Origin: Luteimonas sp. YGD11-2
GTDB taxonomy: Bacteria; Pseudomonadota; Gammaproteobacteria; Xanthomonadales; Xanthomonadaceae
Direction: 5' to 3'
Assembly (NCBI RefSeq): GCF_004118975.1
Contig: NZ_CP035376.1
Coordinates: forward strand, 124,001-188,000
Length of the DNA stretch: 64,000 nucleotides
In this document: positions 1 to 9,046 of the stretch, one piece after another
Position numbering within the stretch: position 1 is the stretch's first letter
How the letters are laid out: each line of letters opens with the position of its first letter
Notes under the pieces: model-generated
The model's database searches: none
Told to the model about the DNA's origin: nothing
Seen by the model: only the letters and a program-made list of their open reading frames with translations
Program-made: the position numbers and the translations under genes

Positions 1-1126
1 GCAGGCCGAGCATGTCCAAGACGACGAGTGGGCGAGTCGGGGCCTCGCGCCACGCCTGACGGAATACGTGTGCCAGCGAGCCGGTACCCGCCGTGGCAAG
101 CAGAGGACGCGTCTCGTAGATGAAACGACCATGCAGACTGCCTTCTTCGCTACCGTCGACGCGGAACGAGCGGTGATGGCATGTTTTGGGATCCGGTACG
201 TGGCGCTCGAGATGCGTCAACACGCCGTCAGTGCGGTCTGGCACGCGGAAGCTGCTATCCCAGCGTCGCTTCACCGTCGACTGGGACAGTTCCCGCGTCT
301 GTCGTGACAGAGCAAGGAAGAACAATGCGCTGCCGGCAAGTGCCGGCACGAGGACGGCCAGGGTGGGCAATGCGAGGGATGACAGGGCTGCTGGCGCCGG
401 CGGCAGTACGCCTTGGCTGACCAGCAAAGCGAGACTGGTGGGCCCCAACACAGCGATCGCCAGCAATGCGATGGTCTTGCCCAAGCTGGGCACGGACGTC
501 AGCTGGGGCTCAGACGCAGCCCCCATCGCTGCTCGAGCCGCTTCGTGTGGCCTCACTACCGCAATGGCGAACACGAAGAACACCATCGCCATGTAAGGCA
601 ACACGCTCGCATCGGCCATCACCCACGCCAAGGCGAAGCCGATGAGGAGTACCGACAGGTTGACCGCACGCAACGCCTGCACATAGGCATGAAATCGCAC
701 GGGTGGCGGCGCCATCTCCAGACGGGGAGAGATGACCGCGAGAAGTCCGCCAATGGCGCCGGAATAGCCGGCGCCGGGCCGCACTCCTTCATCCAGAAGT
801 GTGGACAGATAATCTCGCGTGGCCTGCTTTCCGTTGACCACCGGACCCGGATGGGTCACGTCATCGTCGTTGAAGCGGAACGCCCAGAAGCGCATCGACC
901 GGGCCACGTTGAGACCACCGATCAGCAACAGGGTGACTGCGATCCCGAACTGACGGGCCACGTCAAACGTGAACGAGTCGTCGCGCAAGGTGACCTGCGC
1001 CAGGTAAAGCATTGCCAGTCCAGCAAGTCCGAACGCGGCGCCTGCCGCGAAATGGAACGTGTTCGCGATTCTGATGTTGCTAACGCGGTTATCCGCGGGC
1101 GCGGACAACTCGAACTGGGTATTCAT
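1..1126 (-). CDS. Unidentified integral membrane protein, C-terminus cut by window edge
   Basis: The reading frame starts with ATG at 1126, preceded five bases upstream by a strong Shine-Dalgarno run (AAGGGGG), and stays open to the window start, giving at least 375 residues. The visible part has hydrophobic segments around residues 20-46, 59-75, 150-185 (probably two) and 215-275, so it is an inner-membrane protein. A soluble region with many charged residues follows, with a conserved-looking stretch ending in LVVLDMLGL at the edge. I do not recognise the family. The DNA is less GC-biased than the genes that follow, which may mark the end of an accessory region to the left. The existence of the gene is well supported by the long frame and the ribosome site; its function is unknown. 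Confidence 0.75.
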   Translation of the reverse strand, partial: MNTQFELSAPADNRVSNIRIANTFHFAAGAAFGLAGLAMLYLAQVTLRDDSFTFDVARQFGIAVTLLLIGGLNVARSMRFWAFRFNDDDVTHPGPVVNGKQATRDYLSTLLDEGVRPGAGYSGAIGGLLAVISPRLEMAPPPVRFHAYVQALRAVNLSVLLIGFALAWVMADASVLPYMAMVFFVFAIAVVRPHEAARAAMGAASEPQLTSVPSLGKTIALLAIAVLGPTSLALLVSQGVLPPAPAALSSLALPTLAVLVPALAGSALFFLALSRQTRELSQSTVKRRWDSSFRVPDRTDGVLTHLERHVPDPKTCHHRSFRVDGSEEGSLHGRFIYETRPLLATAGTGSLAHVFRQAWREAPTRPLVVLDMLGL

Positions 1127-1275
1127 GGCAGCCCCCTTTGTGCTCTCGTTCGCGGCCTGACGGCAACGCGATGACATCCCTGATGCGCCCGCTGATGCAG
1201 ACGACGGCCCTCCTGTGCGTATCGGCCGCTGCGAACGACTCTTGAGCGTCATCGCACGATCCCGGCGCTGGAACG

Positions 1276-2478
1276 TCAGGCGGGGGTTATCGCGTAACGC
1301 TCCATCAGCTTCACCGCCGCCGCGGTGCCGTCCTCGTCGCGCATGCGCGTGCCCAGTCCCGTCGCGCGCTGGCGGGCGTCGGTGCTTTCCGCATGTTCGA
1401 GCGCGGCGGCCAGCCGGTCCGCGGTGATGGTGCGGCCGCGCAGGGTGTGGCGCATCACCCCGAGTGCGCACAGGCGCTGGTTCCAGAAGAACTGGTCGCC
1501 GGCGAACGGCACGATCACCGAGGGGATGCCGGCCCGGGTCGCGGAATGGGTGGTGCCGGAGCCGCCGTGGTGGATCGCCAGCGCGCAGCGCGGCAGCAGC
1601 CAGTCATGCGGCACATGGCCGACCGGATGGAAGTTCGCAGGCAGTGCGCTGGCGTCGATGCCGCTCCAGCCCGCGGAAAACAGCGCACGTCGACTGCCCA
1701 CCGCGCCCACCACCGCCCGCAGCAGGCGCGCGTTGTCGAAGCCGCCCATGCTGCCGAAGCCGACGTAGACCGGTGGCTCGCCGGCGTCGAGGTATTCGAC
1801 CAGCCCGGGCGGAGGCACCCACCCCGGCACGGGCGGCACCCACTGGCCGCAGACGTGGGTATCGAGCGGCCAGTCGGCGGGCGGCGGCAGCAGCGCCGGC
1901 GAGATGCCGTAGAGCATCGGGTAGGCGGTATGCAGGCCGCGCCGGGGCGGCAGCCCGGCGCGCCGGCGCGCCCGGTTGGTGGCGGGGCGGAACAGCCGCC
2001 AGCTGGCATGCCCGAACAGCCAGTGGCTGGCGCGGTTGAGCGCGCGTGGCACCGGCAGCGGCAGGAACGGTGACGCGAACTCGCCGGTGGGCGAGAGCGG
2101 GATCAGCATCGCGCCGATCGCCGGCACCCGCAGCACATCCGCGGCGGCCTGGCCGACGAATACCGTCAGCCCGGACACGATCACCGCATCGCAACCGCGA
2201 CCCAGCGCGATCGCCTGCTGCAGCCAGGCATCGGTGTGCTGGATGGTCAGCCGTGCGAGGTTGGTGGTGATCCGGCGCATGGCGCCGTCGGCGGCGATGG
2301 TGGCGCGGATGTCGCCGGCCAGCGCCGTCGACGGCAGGCCCAGTGTCCGGGCGATGCCGAGGGTGGCGGCGTCGGCCAGCAGGTGCACGTCGTGTCCGGC
2401 CTGCATCAGCGCATGGCCCAGCGCCGCCAGCGGCCGGGTGTCGCCCTCGGTGCCGCATGTGAGGATCAGCAGCCGCAT
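1276..2478 (-). CDS. Family 1 (UGT-like) glycosyltransferase
   Basis: A 400-residue protein that probably moves a sugar from a nucleotide-sugar donor to a lipid or small-molecule acceptor in the cytoplasm. The N-terminus (MRLLILTCGTEGDTRPLAALG) is the typical first beta strand and loop of GT-B enzymes of the UDP-glucuronosyl/sterol-glucosyl type. Near the C-terminus HHGGSGTTHSATRAGIPSV followed by FAGDQFFW matches the donor-binding signature of this family. A longer in-frame extension exists upstream, but the hydrophobic family N-terminus fixes the start at 2478. The gene follows the DUF421 gene on the same strand by 80 bases, so co-transcription is possible. The acceptor cannot be told from sequence. 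Confidence 0.85.
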   Translation of the reverse strand: MRLLILTCGTEGDTRPLAALGHALMQAGHDVHLLADAATLGIARTLGLPSTALAGDIRATIAADGAMRRITTNLARLTIQHTDAWLQQAIALGRGCDAVIVSGLTVFVGQAAADVLRVPAIGAMLIPLSPTGEFASPFLPLPVPRALNRASHWLFGHASWRLFRPATNRARRRAGLPPRRGLHTAYPMLYGISPALLPPPADWPLDTHVCGQWVPPVPGWVPPPGLVEYLDAGEPPVYVGFGSMGGFDNARLLRAVVGAVGSRRALFSAGWSGIDASALPANFHPVGHVPHDWLLPRCALAIHHGGSGTTHSATRAGIPSVIVPFAGDQFFWNQRLCALGVMRHTLRGRTITADRLAAALEHAESTDARQRATGLGTRMRDEDGTAAAVKLMERYAITPA

Positions 2479-2558
2479 GCAGCGATGTCGCCCGGGTGCG
2501 CGTGCATGGCCAAGGGGCGCGCAATGCCACGCCGCGCAGACGCCGACCGCTGCATCGC

Positions 2559-3050
2559 CTATTTCCGGGTGACGAAGGTGATCTGCCCTTCGCTTTCGAC
2601 ATAGGCGCATTTGACCTGCGAGAGGTCGTCGATGTCGTTCTGGCGCAGGTGGCTTTCCAGCTCGTCCTCGGTGACGAATTCGCGGCGCATGTTGCGGCGC
2701 TGGATCCTGCCGTCCAGCACGATCGGGATCGGCGGCGAGGAGACCAGCCTCTCCATCCACGGCACCCGGTAGCTGAGGAAATTCACGCTGAAGTTGAGCA
2801 CCATCACCGTGGTGATCACGAACAGCCCATCGCCCAGCGAGGTGTAGTCGCCCAGTGCGTGGGTCGCGGCCTCGGTCATCAGCAGGATCAGCACCAGGTC
2901 CATGGTGGCGAGCTCGCCACCGGTGCGCCGCGGCATCACCCGCAGCAGCAACAGGATGGCGAAATACAGCACGCCGCCGCGCACGAGCAGTTCGAGCAGC
3001 GGCGTGTCCAGCGCCCAGATGCTGCCCCAGTCGTCAGGGAGGAGTTCCAT
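2559..3050 (-). CDS. DUF421 (YetF-type) membrane protein
   Basis: A 163-residue protein beginning MELLPDDWGSIW. Two to three hydrophobic segments lie in the first 90 residues, with the family-like stretch LLLLRVMPRRTGGELATMDLVLILLMTEA. A soluble C-terminal domain follows with RRNMRREFVTEDELESHLRQ and VKCAYVESEGQI, typical of the YetF/DUF421 family, whose biochemical role is not established. It is divergent from the large amidohydrolase gene, leaving 131 bases for both promoters. The reading frame extends further upstream, but that part is low-complexity Arg/Ala typical of spurious translation, so I chose the start at 3050. Confidence 0.85.
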   Translation of the reverse strand: MELLPDDWGSIWALDTPLLELLVRGGVLYFAILLLLRVMPRRTGGELATMDLVLILLMTEAATHALGDYTSLGDGLFVITTVMVLNFSVNFLSYRVPWMERLVSSPPIPIVLDGRIQRRNMRREFVTEDELESHLRQNDIDDLSQVKCAYVESEGQITFVTRK

Positions 3051-3181
3051 GCGGTGGATGCTGGAACGGTGTCCGCACGGGTTGCGTGAAGGCGCGGGCC
3101 GCGGCAACCGGGACTTTTGTCCCGCGCCGGCGGCCCCGGTCACCGCTAAGGTCGATGGTTTGCCCCAGCCGGACCCGCCGC

Positions 3182-6100
3182 ATGACCCGAAACATCCTCG
3201 CCCTCGCGCTGGCCTGCGCGCTCGCCTCCACTCCGGTGCTCGCGCAGCAGCCGCACCCGCAGCCGACGCCGGCACCCGATGCGCAGGCCGATGACCAGGC
3301 GCGCGACGAGCGCCGTGATCCCAATGTCGAGCTGGAGCAGGACGCCCTCGATGCGGCAGGCACGGACCATGCCCAGGCGCCGCTTGCCAGTGCGCGCGGC
3401 CTGCGTGACGACGCCGAAGCCGGCGATGCGGCGAAGTGGGATGTCGAAAGCGTGCAGGGCGCCGCCAGGACCGTGCGCTTCGAGACCGACGAAGGCACCT
3501 GGATGGACGTCGATGTCTCGCCCGACGGCCGCGAGCTGGTGTTCTCGCTGCTGGGTGACCTCTACCGCATGCCCGTCGCCGGTGGACGTGCCACCCGCAT
3601 CAGCTCCGGCCGCGCCTGGGACATCCAGCCGCGCTGGTCGCCGGACGGCACGCGCATCGCGTTCACCTCGGACCGCAGCGGCGGCAACAACATCTGGACG
3701 ATCGCCGCCGACGGCAGCGACCCGCGCCAGGTCAGCACCGAGACCTTCCGCCTGCTCAACAACCCGGCGTGGACGCCGGACGGGCAGTACATCGTCGCCC
3801 GCAAGCACTTCACCGCGACGCGCTCGCTGGGCGCCGGAGAGTTGTGGATGTTCCATGCCGCCGGCACCAGCACCGGCATGCAGCTGGTGGAGAAACCCAA
3901 CGACCAGCAGGACATCGGCGAACCGGCGGTCTCGCCCGACGGACGCTACGTGTACTACTCGCAGGATGTGAGCCCCGGTCCGGAGTTCCAGTACAACCGC
4001 GACCCGCACGGGGTGATCTACGCGATCAAGCGTTTCGACCGCCAGACCGGCAGCACCGACACCGTGGTGGCAACGCCCGGCGGCGCCGTGCGCCCGCAGG
4101 TGTCGCCCGACGGAAAGACACTGGCGTTCGTGAAGCGCGTGCGCGATGCCAGCGTGCTGCACCGCCTCGACATCGCCAGCGGCGAGGTGCGCCCGGTGTG
4201 GGATGGCCTGAGCCATGACCAGCAGGAGGCGTGGTCGATCTTCGGCCCGTACTCCGGCTTCAACTGGATGCCCGACTCGAAGAGCGTGGTGATCTGGGCG
4301 CAGGGCGGGCTGTGGCGCATCGACATGGCCAGTGGCGACGCCACCAGGATCCCGTTCACCGCGCAGGTGGAACAGGTGGTGGCGGAGCCGCTGCGCTTCA
4401 CGCAGACGCTGCCGGAAGGTGACTTCGCCCCACGGATGATCCGCGACGTCGCCACCTCCGCCGACGGCGGCACGCTGGTGTTCCATGCGCTCGGCCAGCT
4501 GTGGCGCAAGCCGCTGCCGGGCGGCACCCCGCGGCGGCTCACCGCCAGCCGCGACGTGTACGAATACCAGCCGAGCTTCAGCGCCGACGGCCGCCAGCTG
4601 CTCTACACCACCTGGTCGGATGCCGGCCTGGGTGCGATCCACGTGCGTGCTGCCGGCGGCACCGCGGCCGGCCGCAAGCTCACCACCCAGCCGGGCTTCT
4701 ACTACCACCCGCGCTTCTCGCCCGATGGCCGCCACGTGGTCTATGCCCGCAGCGGCGGTGGCGGCCTGACCGGCAGCCTGTGGTCGGGCGACCGCGGCAT
4801 CTACGTGGTGCCGGCGGCGGGTGGCGAGCCGGTGCGCGTGGCCGAGTCCGGCCAGGCCCCGCAGTTCAACCATGACGGCAGCCGCGTGCTCTACCTCAGC
4901 GGTGGCGGCATGGAAAAGAAGCTGATGTCCGTCGGCCTGCACGGCGAGGACCCGCGCGAGGTGTTCGACCTCAAGTACGTGGACTCGGTGCAGCTCAGCC
5001 CCGACGGCAAGTGGGTCGCCTTCAGCGAACTGTTCAACGCCTACGTGGCGCCGATGCCACAGACCGGCCGGGTGATCACCCTCGAGCGCGAGACCAGGGC
5101 GCTGCCGGTGCGCCAGGTGAGTGCCGATGTCGGCAGCTACCTGCACTGGGCGGCGGATTCGCAGTCGCTGCACTGGATGGTCGGCGACCGCTACCACTCG
5201 CGCCGGCTCGACGAGACCTTTGCATTCCTGCCGGGTGCACCGCAGGAGATCGCCACGCCCGCGCCCGGCGGTGGCATTGCGGTGGGCCTCGAGGCGCCGG
5301 TGCATGCGCCGCGCGAGGTGGTGGCGTTCACCAATGCGCGCATCGTCACCATGCGCAACGCCGAGGACCAGCAGGAAGTGATCGAGAACGGCACCATCGT
5401 GCTCGAGGGCAACACCATCCGCGCGGTGGGCGCGCGCGGCAGCATCGAGGTGCCGGCCGGCGCGCGGGTGATCGATGCCAGCGGCAAGACGATCATGCCC
5501 GGCATCATCGACGTGCACGCGCACGCGTCGCACTTCGGCCAGGGCGTGGTGCCGCAGCAGAACTGGGCGTACTACACCAACCTCGCCTTCGGCGTGACCA
5601 CGCTGCATGACCCGTCGGCCACGAGCGAGTTCGTGTTCTCGCAGGCGGAGCTGGTGCAGGCCGGGCGCATGGTCGGCCCGCGCATCTTCTCCACCGGCAC
5701 CATCCTCTACGGCGCCGATGGCGGCTACAAGGCGGAGATCGATTCGCTCGACGACGCGCGCAGCCACCTGCGTCGCATGCAGGCGCATGGCGCGTTCTCG
5801 GTGAAGAGCTACAACCAGCCGCGCCGCGACCAGCGCCAGCAGGTCAACCAGGCCGCGCGCGAGCTCGGCATGCTGGTGGTCGAGGAGGGCGGTTCCACCT
5901 TCCACCACAACATGACGATGATCCTCGACGGCGCCACCGGCATCGAGCACAACCTGCCGATCGCGCCGCTCTACGGCGACGTGGTGAACCTGTGGAAGGA
6001 AACCGACGTGCGCAACACGCCGACGCTGGTGGTGAGCTACGGCGGGCTGTCGGGCGAGTACTGGTTCTATGCCCGCGACAACGTGTGGGAAGACCCCAAG

Positions 6101-6625
6101 CTCAACCGCTTCTTCCCGCGCGAAACGTTGGATGCGCGTTCGATCCGCCGCGAGATCGCACCGGACTGGGACTACCACCACATCGAGGTGGCGAAGGCGC
6201 TCAAGGGCCTGCGCGATGCCGGGGTCAAGGTGCAGGTCGGCGGTCATGGCCAGCTGCAGGGCCTGGCCACCCACTGGGAGATCTGGATGCTGCCGCAGGG
6301 CGGCTTCAGCAACTTCGAGGCGTTGCGCGCGGCCACCATCGACGGCGCCGACTACATCGGCATGGCGGCGCAGCTGGGCTCGCTGGAAGCCGGCAAGCGC
6401 GCCGACCTGGTGGTGCTCGACGGCAATCCGCTGGACAACATCCGCCACACCGCCGATACCCGCTACGTGATGGTGGATGGCCGCCTGTTCGACGTCGCCG
6501 CCGACATGGCCGAGATCGGCAACCAGGCGGTGCCGGCGCCGACGTTCTACTGGCAGCACCACCGCCAGGGCCAGACCTTCGGCGAAGCCTTCGGCCCGAC
6601 CGCGGTCTGCCACGGCGTGCACTGA
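3182..6625 (+). CDS. Secreted beta-propeller / amidohydrolase fusion protein
   Basis: A 1147-residue exported enzyme. Residues 1-22 (MTRNILALALACALASTPVLA) are a signal peptide with an AXA cleavage site. From about residue 95 to 700 there are repeated TolB/PD40-type propeller blades, recognisable by SPDGR, SPDGT and RWSPDG motifs that recur every 40-50 residues. From about residue 710 to the end lies an amidohydrolase fold: the metal-binding HxH occurs in GIIDVHAHASHFG near residue 779, and the family end motif GSLEAGKRADLVVLDGNPL is present. Proteins of this fused architecture are usually called amidohydrolase family proteins; a peptide-like or cyclic amide substrate in the periplasm is inference. 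A REP-type inverted repeat follows the stop codon. Confidence 0.88.
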   Translation: MTRNILALALACALASTPVLAQQPHPQPTPAPDAQADDQARDERRDPNVELEQDALDAAGTDHAQAPLASARGLRDDAEAGDAAKWDVESVQGAARTVRFETDEGTWMDVDVSPDGRELVFSLLGDLYRMPVAGGRATRISSGRAWDIQPRWSPDGTRIAFTSDRSGGNNIWTIAADGSDPRQVSTETFRLLNNPAWTPDGQYIVARKHFTATRSLGAGELWMFHAAGTSTGMQLVEKPNDQQDIGEPAVSPDGRYVYYSQDVSPGPEFQYNRDPHGVIYAIKRFDRQTGSTDTVVATPGGAVRPQVSPDGKTLAFVKRVRDASVLHRLDIASGEVRPVWDGLSHDQQEAWSIFGPYSGFNWMPDSKSVVIWAQGGLWRIDMASGDATRIPFTAQVEQVVAEPLRFTQTLPEGDFAPRMIRDVATSADGGTLVFHALGQLWRKPLPGGTPRRLTASRDVYEYQPSFSADGRQLLYTTWSDAGLGAIHVRAAGGTAAGRKLTTQPGFYYHPRFSPDGRHVVYARSGGGGLTGSLWSGDRGIYVVPAAGGEPVRVAESGQAPQFNHDGSRVLYLSGGGMEKKLMSVGLHGEDPREVFDLKYVDSVQLSPDGKWVAFSELFNAYVAPMPQTGRVITLERETRALPVRQVSADVGSYLHWAADSQSLHWMVGDRYHSRRLDETFAFLPGAPQEIATPAPGGGIAVGLEAPVHAPREVVAFTNARIVTMRNAEDQQEVIENGTIVLEGNTIRAVGARGSIEVPAGARVIDASGKTIMPGIIDVHAHASHFGQGVVPQQNWAYYTNLAFGVTTLHDPSATSEFVFSQAELVQAGRMVGPRIFSTGTILYGADGGYKAEIDSLDDARSHLRRMQAHGAFSVKSYNQPRRDQRQQVNQAARELGMLVVEEGGSTFHHNMTMILDGATGIEHNLPIAPLYGDVVNLWKETDVRNTPTLVVSYGGLSGEYWFYARDNVWEDPKLNRFFPRETLDARSIRREIAPDWDYHHIEVAKALKGLRDAGVKVQVGGHGQLQGLATHWEIWMLPQGGFSNFEALRAATIDGADYIGMAAQLGSLEAGKRADLVVLDGNPLDNIRHTADTRYVMVDGRLFDVAADMAEIGNQAVPAPTFYWQHHRQGQTFGEAFGPTAVCHGVH

Positions 6626-6633
6626 GGGAAAGC

Positions 6634-6807
6634 GCCCTCACCCGCCCCTGCCGGGGCACCCTCTCCCGCCTGCGGGCGAGGGGGTGTGCTGCGCACCCCT
6701 CATGTTGCGACGGAACGCCTCCACCCACGCCTGTATCTGCAGCCCTCCCGCGCCGTGACCCCTCTCCCCGCCTGCGGGAGAGGGTGCCCGCAGGGGCGGG
6801 TGAGGGT
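6634..6807. repeat. Pair of inverted REP-like palindromes (REPIN-like)
   Basis: The stretch begins with CCCTCACCCGCCCCTGC, continues with CACCCTCTCCCGC, and ends about 170 bases later with the reverse complement (GCGGGAGAGGGTGCCCGC then GGGGCGGGTGAGGG). The whole can fold into one long hairpin with an unpaired centre, the layout of a REP doublet. It fills most of the 310-base gap (6626-6935) between two convergent genes and may end transcription from both sides. Single relatives of the CCCTCTCCCG...CGGGAGAGGG arm occur at 11570, 32468, 54513, 57350, 57384 and 63379. Nothing else is recognisable in 6808-6935. Confidence 0.8.
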
Positions 6808-6935
6808 GCTCCCCGATCCCGTGCTGCCGCGTCCGGCGCGATGCAGCGGAACTCGAGCGAGGGCGCTCTCTTGGAGCGCGACGAGGACCGTCCGGGTATG
6901 GGACGGGAACGGGTGCCCGTACAGCACGAATGCCA

Positions 6936-7427
6936 TCAGTCGCTTCCGAGGCCGGCGCGCGCCGCCTCGATGGCGGCGATGTCGATCTTCCGCATCGTCA
7001 TCATCGCCTCCATCACGCGGCGGGCCGCGTCGCGGTCGGGGTCGGCCATCGCCTCCATCAGCACGCGCGGGGTGATCTGCCACGAGAAGCCCCAGCGGTC
7101 CCTGCACCAGCCGCATTCGCTGGCCTGGCCGCCGTTGCCGATGATCGCGTCCCAGTAACGGTCGGTCTCGCCCTGGTCGTCGGTCAGCACCTGGAAGCTC
7201 ACCGCCTCGTTGGGCGTGAAGTGCGGGCCGCCGTTGAGGCCGAGGAAGCGACGGCCGAGCACGGTGAAATCCACCGTGAGCTCCTGGCCCTGGCTGCCGT
7301 CGGGGTAGTCGGCAGGGGCGGCCACGACGCGGTCGACATGGCTGTCGGGAAACAGCGAGGCGTAGAACTCCGCGGCATGGCGTGCCTGGCGGTTGTCGAA
7401 CCACAGGCAGGGGACGAGTCCGGTCAT
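6936..7427 (-). CDS. VOC family protein, PhnB-like
   Basis: A 163-residue single-module member of the vicinal oxygen chelate superfamily, of the group often annotated as PhnB-like or 3-demethylubiquinone methyltransferase-like. Family features are the start MTGLVPCLWFDNRQARHAAEFYASLFPDS, the central LGLNGGPHFTPNEAVSFQV and the end-of-domain ECGWCRDRWGFSWQITP. A metal-dependent role is possible but no substrate can be named. Its ATG overlaps the stop codon of the upstream VOC gene by four bases (ATGA), so the two are translationally coupled. Together with the GST gene upstream they form one operon. Confidence 0.85.
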   Translation of the reverse strand: MTGLVPCLWFDNRQARHAAEFYASLFPDSHVDRVVAAPADYPDGSQGQELTVDFTVLGRRFLGLNGGPHFTPNEAVSFQVLTDDQGETDRYWDAIIGNGGQASECGWCRDRWGFSWQITPRVLMEAMADPDRDAARRVMEAMMTMRKIDIAAIEAARAGLGSD

Positions 7428-8227
7428 GGCAGGTGCTCCGTGTGTGCGGCGCGCGGCCCCACCAGGCCGAAACGCGCGCCCTGCGGGTCGCGGGCCACCA
7501 GCGCGTACTGGCCGCCGGGGATTTCCTGTGGTTCCTGCAGCACCTCGCCGCCGGCGGCCAGCAGCCGGCGCTGCGCCTGGTCGATGTCGGCGGCGTGGAT
7601 ATAGAACAGCCAGCCCGGTTCGCTGCCCGGCACCGGGCCCATCACCGCGCCGAAGCAGTTGCCGGCCGCGTGCAGGAAGCGGTACTCGCCGAGCCCGCCC
7701 ATCGGCATCCCGCCGTCCTGGCGCCAGCCCAGGGCAGTGGCGTAGAAGCCGATCGCGGCATCGGGGTCGGGCGTGGTGAGTTCGCACCAGACCACGTGGC
7801 CGAGGGCGCGGTCGTCGGTCTGGCCCATGCATTGCCGGAATGCGGTGCTGGTCGCATCGCTTTCGCCGCGCATGACGTACAGCGCGATGCCCTGCGGGTC
7901 GCTCACCATCGCCATGCGCCCGATGCCGTCCAGCATCAACGGCGGCATCTGGATGGCACCGCCGGCCTCGGCGAACGTGCGCGCGCTGGCGTCGACATCG
8001 TCCACCGCCACGTAGCCCAGCCAGACCGGGCCGCTGCCCATGTCCGCCGGCATCCGCATCAGCCCGCCGACCTGGTCGTCGCCGGCGTGCAGCAGGCGGT
8101 AGTCGACATCGGGCATGCCGCTGGGCCGGGCGGTCCAGCCGAGCACGTCGCCATAGAAGGCCTGTGCGGCGTCGGCATCACGGGTCAGCAGTTCGAACCA
8201 GATCCATTCGCCGTGGGAATTGGACAT
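7424..8227 (-). CDS. Two-domain VOC family protein
   Basis: A 267-residue protein made of two glyoxalase/bleomycin-resistance-type modules: residues about 5-120 (WIWFELLTRDADAAQAFYGDVLGWT) and 140-260 (VVWCELTTPDPDAAIGFYATALGW). The two halves share the WxELxTxDxxAAxxFY pattern, showing internal duplication. Each ends with a DPQG motif (SDPQGIALYV, RDPQGARFGL). Such proteins are cytosolic; substrates are mostly unknown. It is the middle gene of a GST-VOC-VOC operon, 33 bases after the GST gene and overlapping the next gene by four bases. Confidence 0.87.
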   Translation of the reverse strand: MSNSHGEWIWFELLTRDADAAQAFYGDVLGWTARPSGMPDVDYRLLHAGDDQVGGLMRMPADMGSGPVWLGYVAVDDVDASARTFAEAGGAIQMPPLMLDGIGRMAMVSDPQGIALYVMRGESDATSTAFRQCMGQTDDRALGHVVWCELTTPDPDAAIGFYATALGWRQDGGMPMGGLGEYRFLHAAGNCFGAVMGPVPGSEPGWLFYIHAADIDQAQRRLLAAGGEVLQEPQEIPGGQYALVARDPQGARFGLVGPRAAHTEHLP

Positions 8228-8260
8228 CGGTGCTACCTCGCTGGATGGGTGCGTCGGGGC

Positions 8261-8929
8261 CTATGCGGCGGTGGGTTCGGCCTGGAAGTCCGCCAGTTGC
8301 GCGTGCAGCGCGGCGGCGAACGCCGGACGCGCGATGCCGCGCTGCAGGTACGCGGCCAGGGCCGGGCGATGGTCGAGCAGGCCGGTCTCGCCCACTTCGC
8401 GCAGCACCGTGACCATGGCGATGTCGGCGATGCTGAAGCCCCCCGCCAGCCAGTCGCGGTCGCCCAGCGCGGCTTCAAGGCGATCCAGGCGCTGGCCCGC
8501 TTCGGCCAGCAGGCCCGGACGGCGCAGCACGGCCCAGGGTTCGTCCCGGCAGAAGATCTCGACGTTGGCGATCTCCATGAACACCGGCTCGATCGAGTTG
8601 AAGGCGGCGAACAACCAGCACAGCACGCGCGCACGGCCTTCGCGGTCGCGCGGCAGCAGGCGGGTGTCGCGTTCGCCCAGATGCAGCAGGATGGCGCCGC
8701 TTTCGAACAGGGTCAGCGCGTCGTCCTCGAGCACCGGCACCTGGCCCCAGGGCTGCTCGCGGAAATACCAGTCCGGGCGCTCGGTGGCGCTGATCAGGCG
8801 CGTGGCGTAGGGCAGGCCGAGTTCCTCGCAGGCCCAGCGCGGACGCAGGTCGCGGACGAATCCGCGCGCGAAGCGGGGCACCCATTCGAATGCGGTGATG
8901 CGCAGGGCTGCGTTCTGGTCGACCGGCAT
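8261..8929 (-). CDS. Glutathione S-transferase family protein
   Basis: A 222-residue protein with an N-terminal thioredoxin-like domain (LRPRWACEELGLPY, then the GSH-contact region PWGQVPVLEDDALTLFESGAILLHL with cis-proline VPVLE and the E-S pair) and an all-helical C-terminal domain (WLAGGFSIADIAMVTVLREV, the usual N-capping box region). Role: conjugation or reduction of a small electrophile with glutathione, inferred from family. The start at 8929 is preferred over an upstream in-frame codon because the extension is Pro/Ala-rich. First gene of the GST-VOC-VOC operon and divergent from the HxlR regulator at 9047, which is a plausible controller. Confidence 0.87.
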   Translation of the reverse strand: MPVDQNAALRITAFEWVPRFARGFVRDLRPRWACEELGLPYATRLISATERPDWYFREQPWGQVPVLEDDALTLFESGAILLHLGERDTRLLPRDREGRARVLCWLFAAFNSIEPVFMEIANVEIFCRDEPWAVLRRPGLLAEAGQRLDRLEAALGDRDWLAGGFSIADIAMVTVLREVGETGLLDHRPALAAYLQRGIARPAFAAALHAQLADFQAEPTAA

Positions 8930-9046
8930 GCGCTTGATCCCTATGGTGTCCCCAGCGGGGGAAGTCCCTGGCGGTACGGCGGGTGGAACGGAGCGGGCCA
9001 CCGGGCCGTGGCCGATCCTATGCGCATCAGGTTATAAAAAACAACC

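Noticed and set aside
413..1174. A 253-codon plus-strand frame at the left end
   Set aside because: The opposite strand encodes a membrane protein with a strong ribosome site. The plus-strand translation is rich in Arg, Gln and His without hydrophobic segments or motifs.
3146..6622. A minus-strand open frame of more than 1100 codons opposite the amidohydrolase gene
   Set aside because: It is antisense to a gene with clear propeller and metal-site motifs, and its translation is low-complexity His/Arg/Val/Ala-rich sequence. Such frames are expected in very GC-rich coding DNA.
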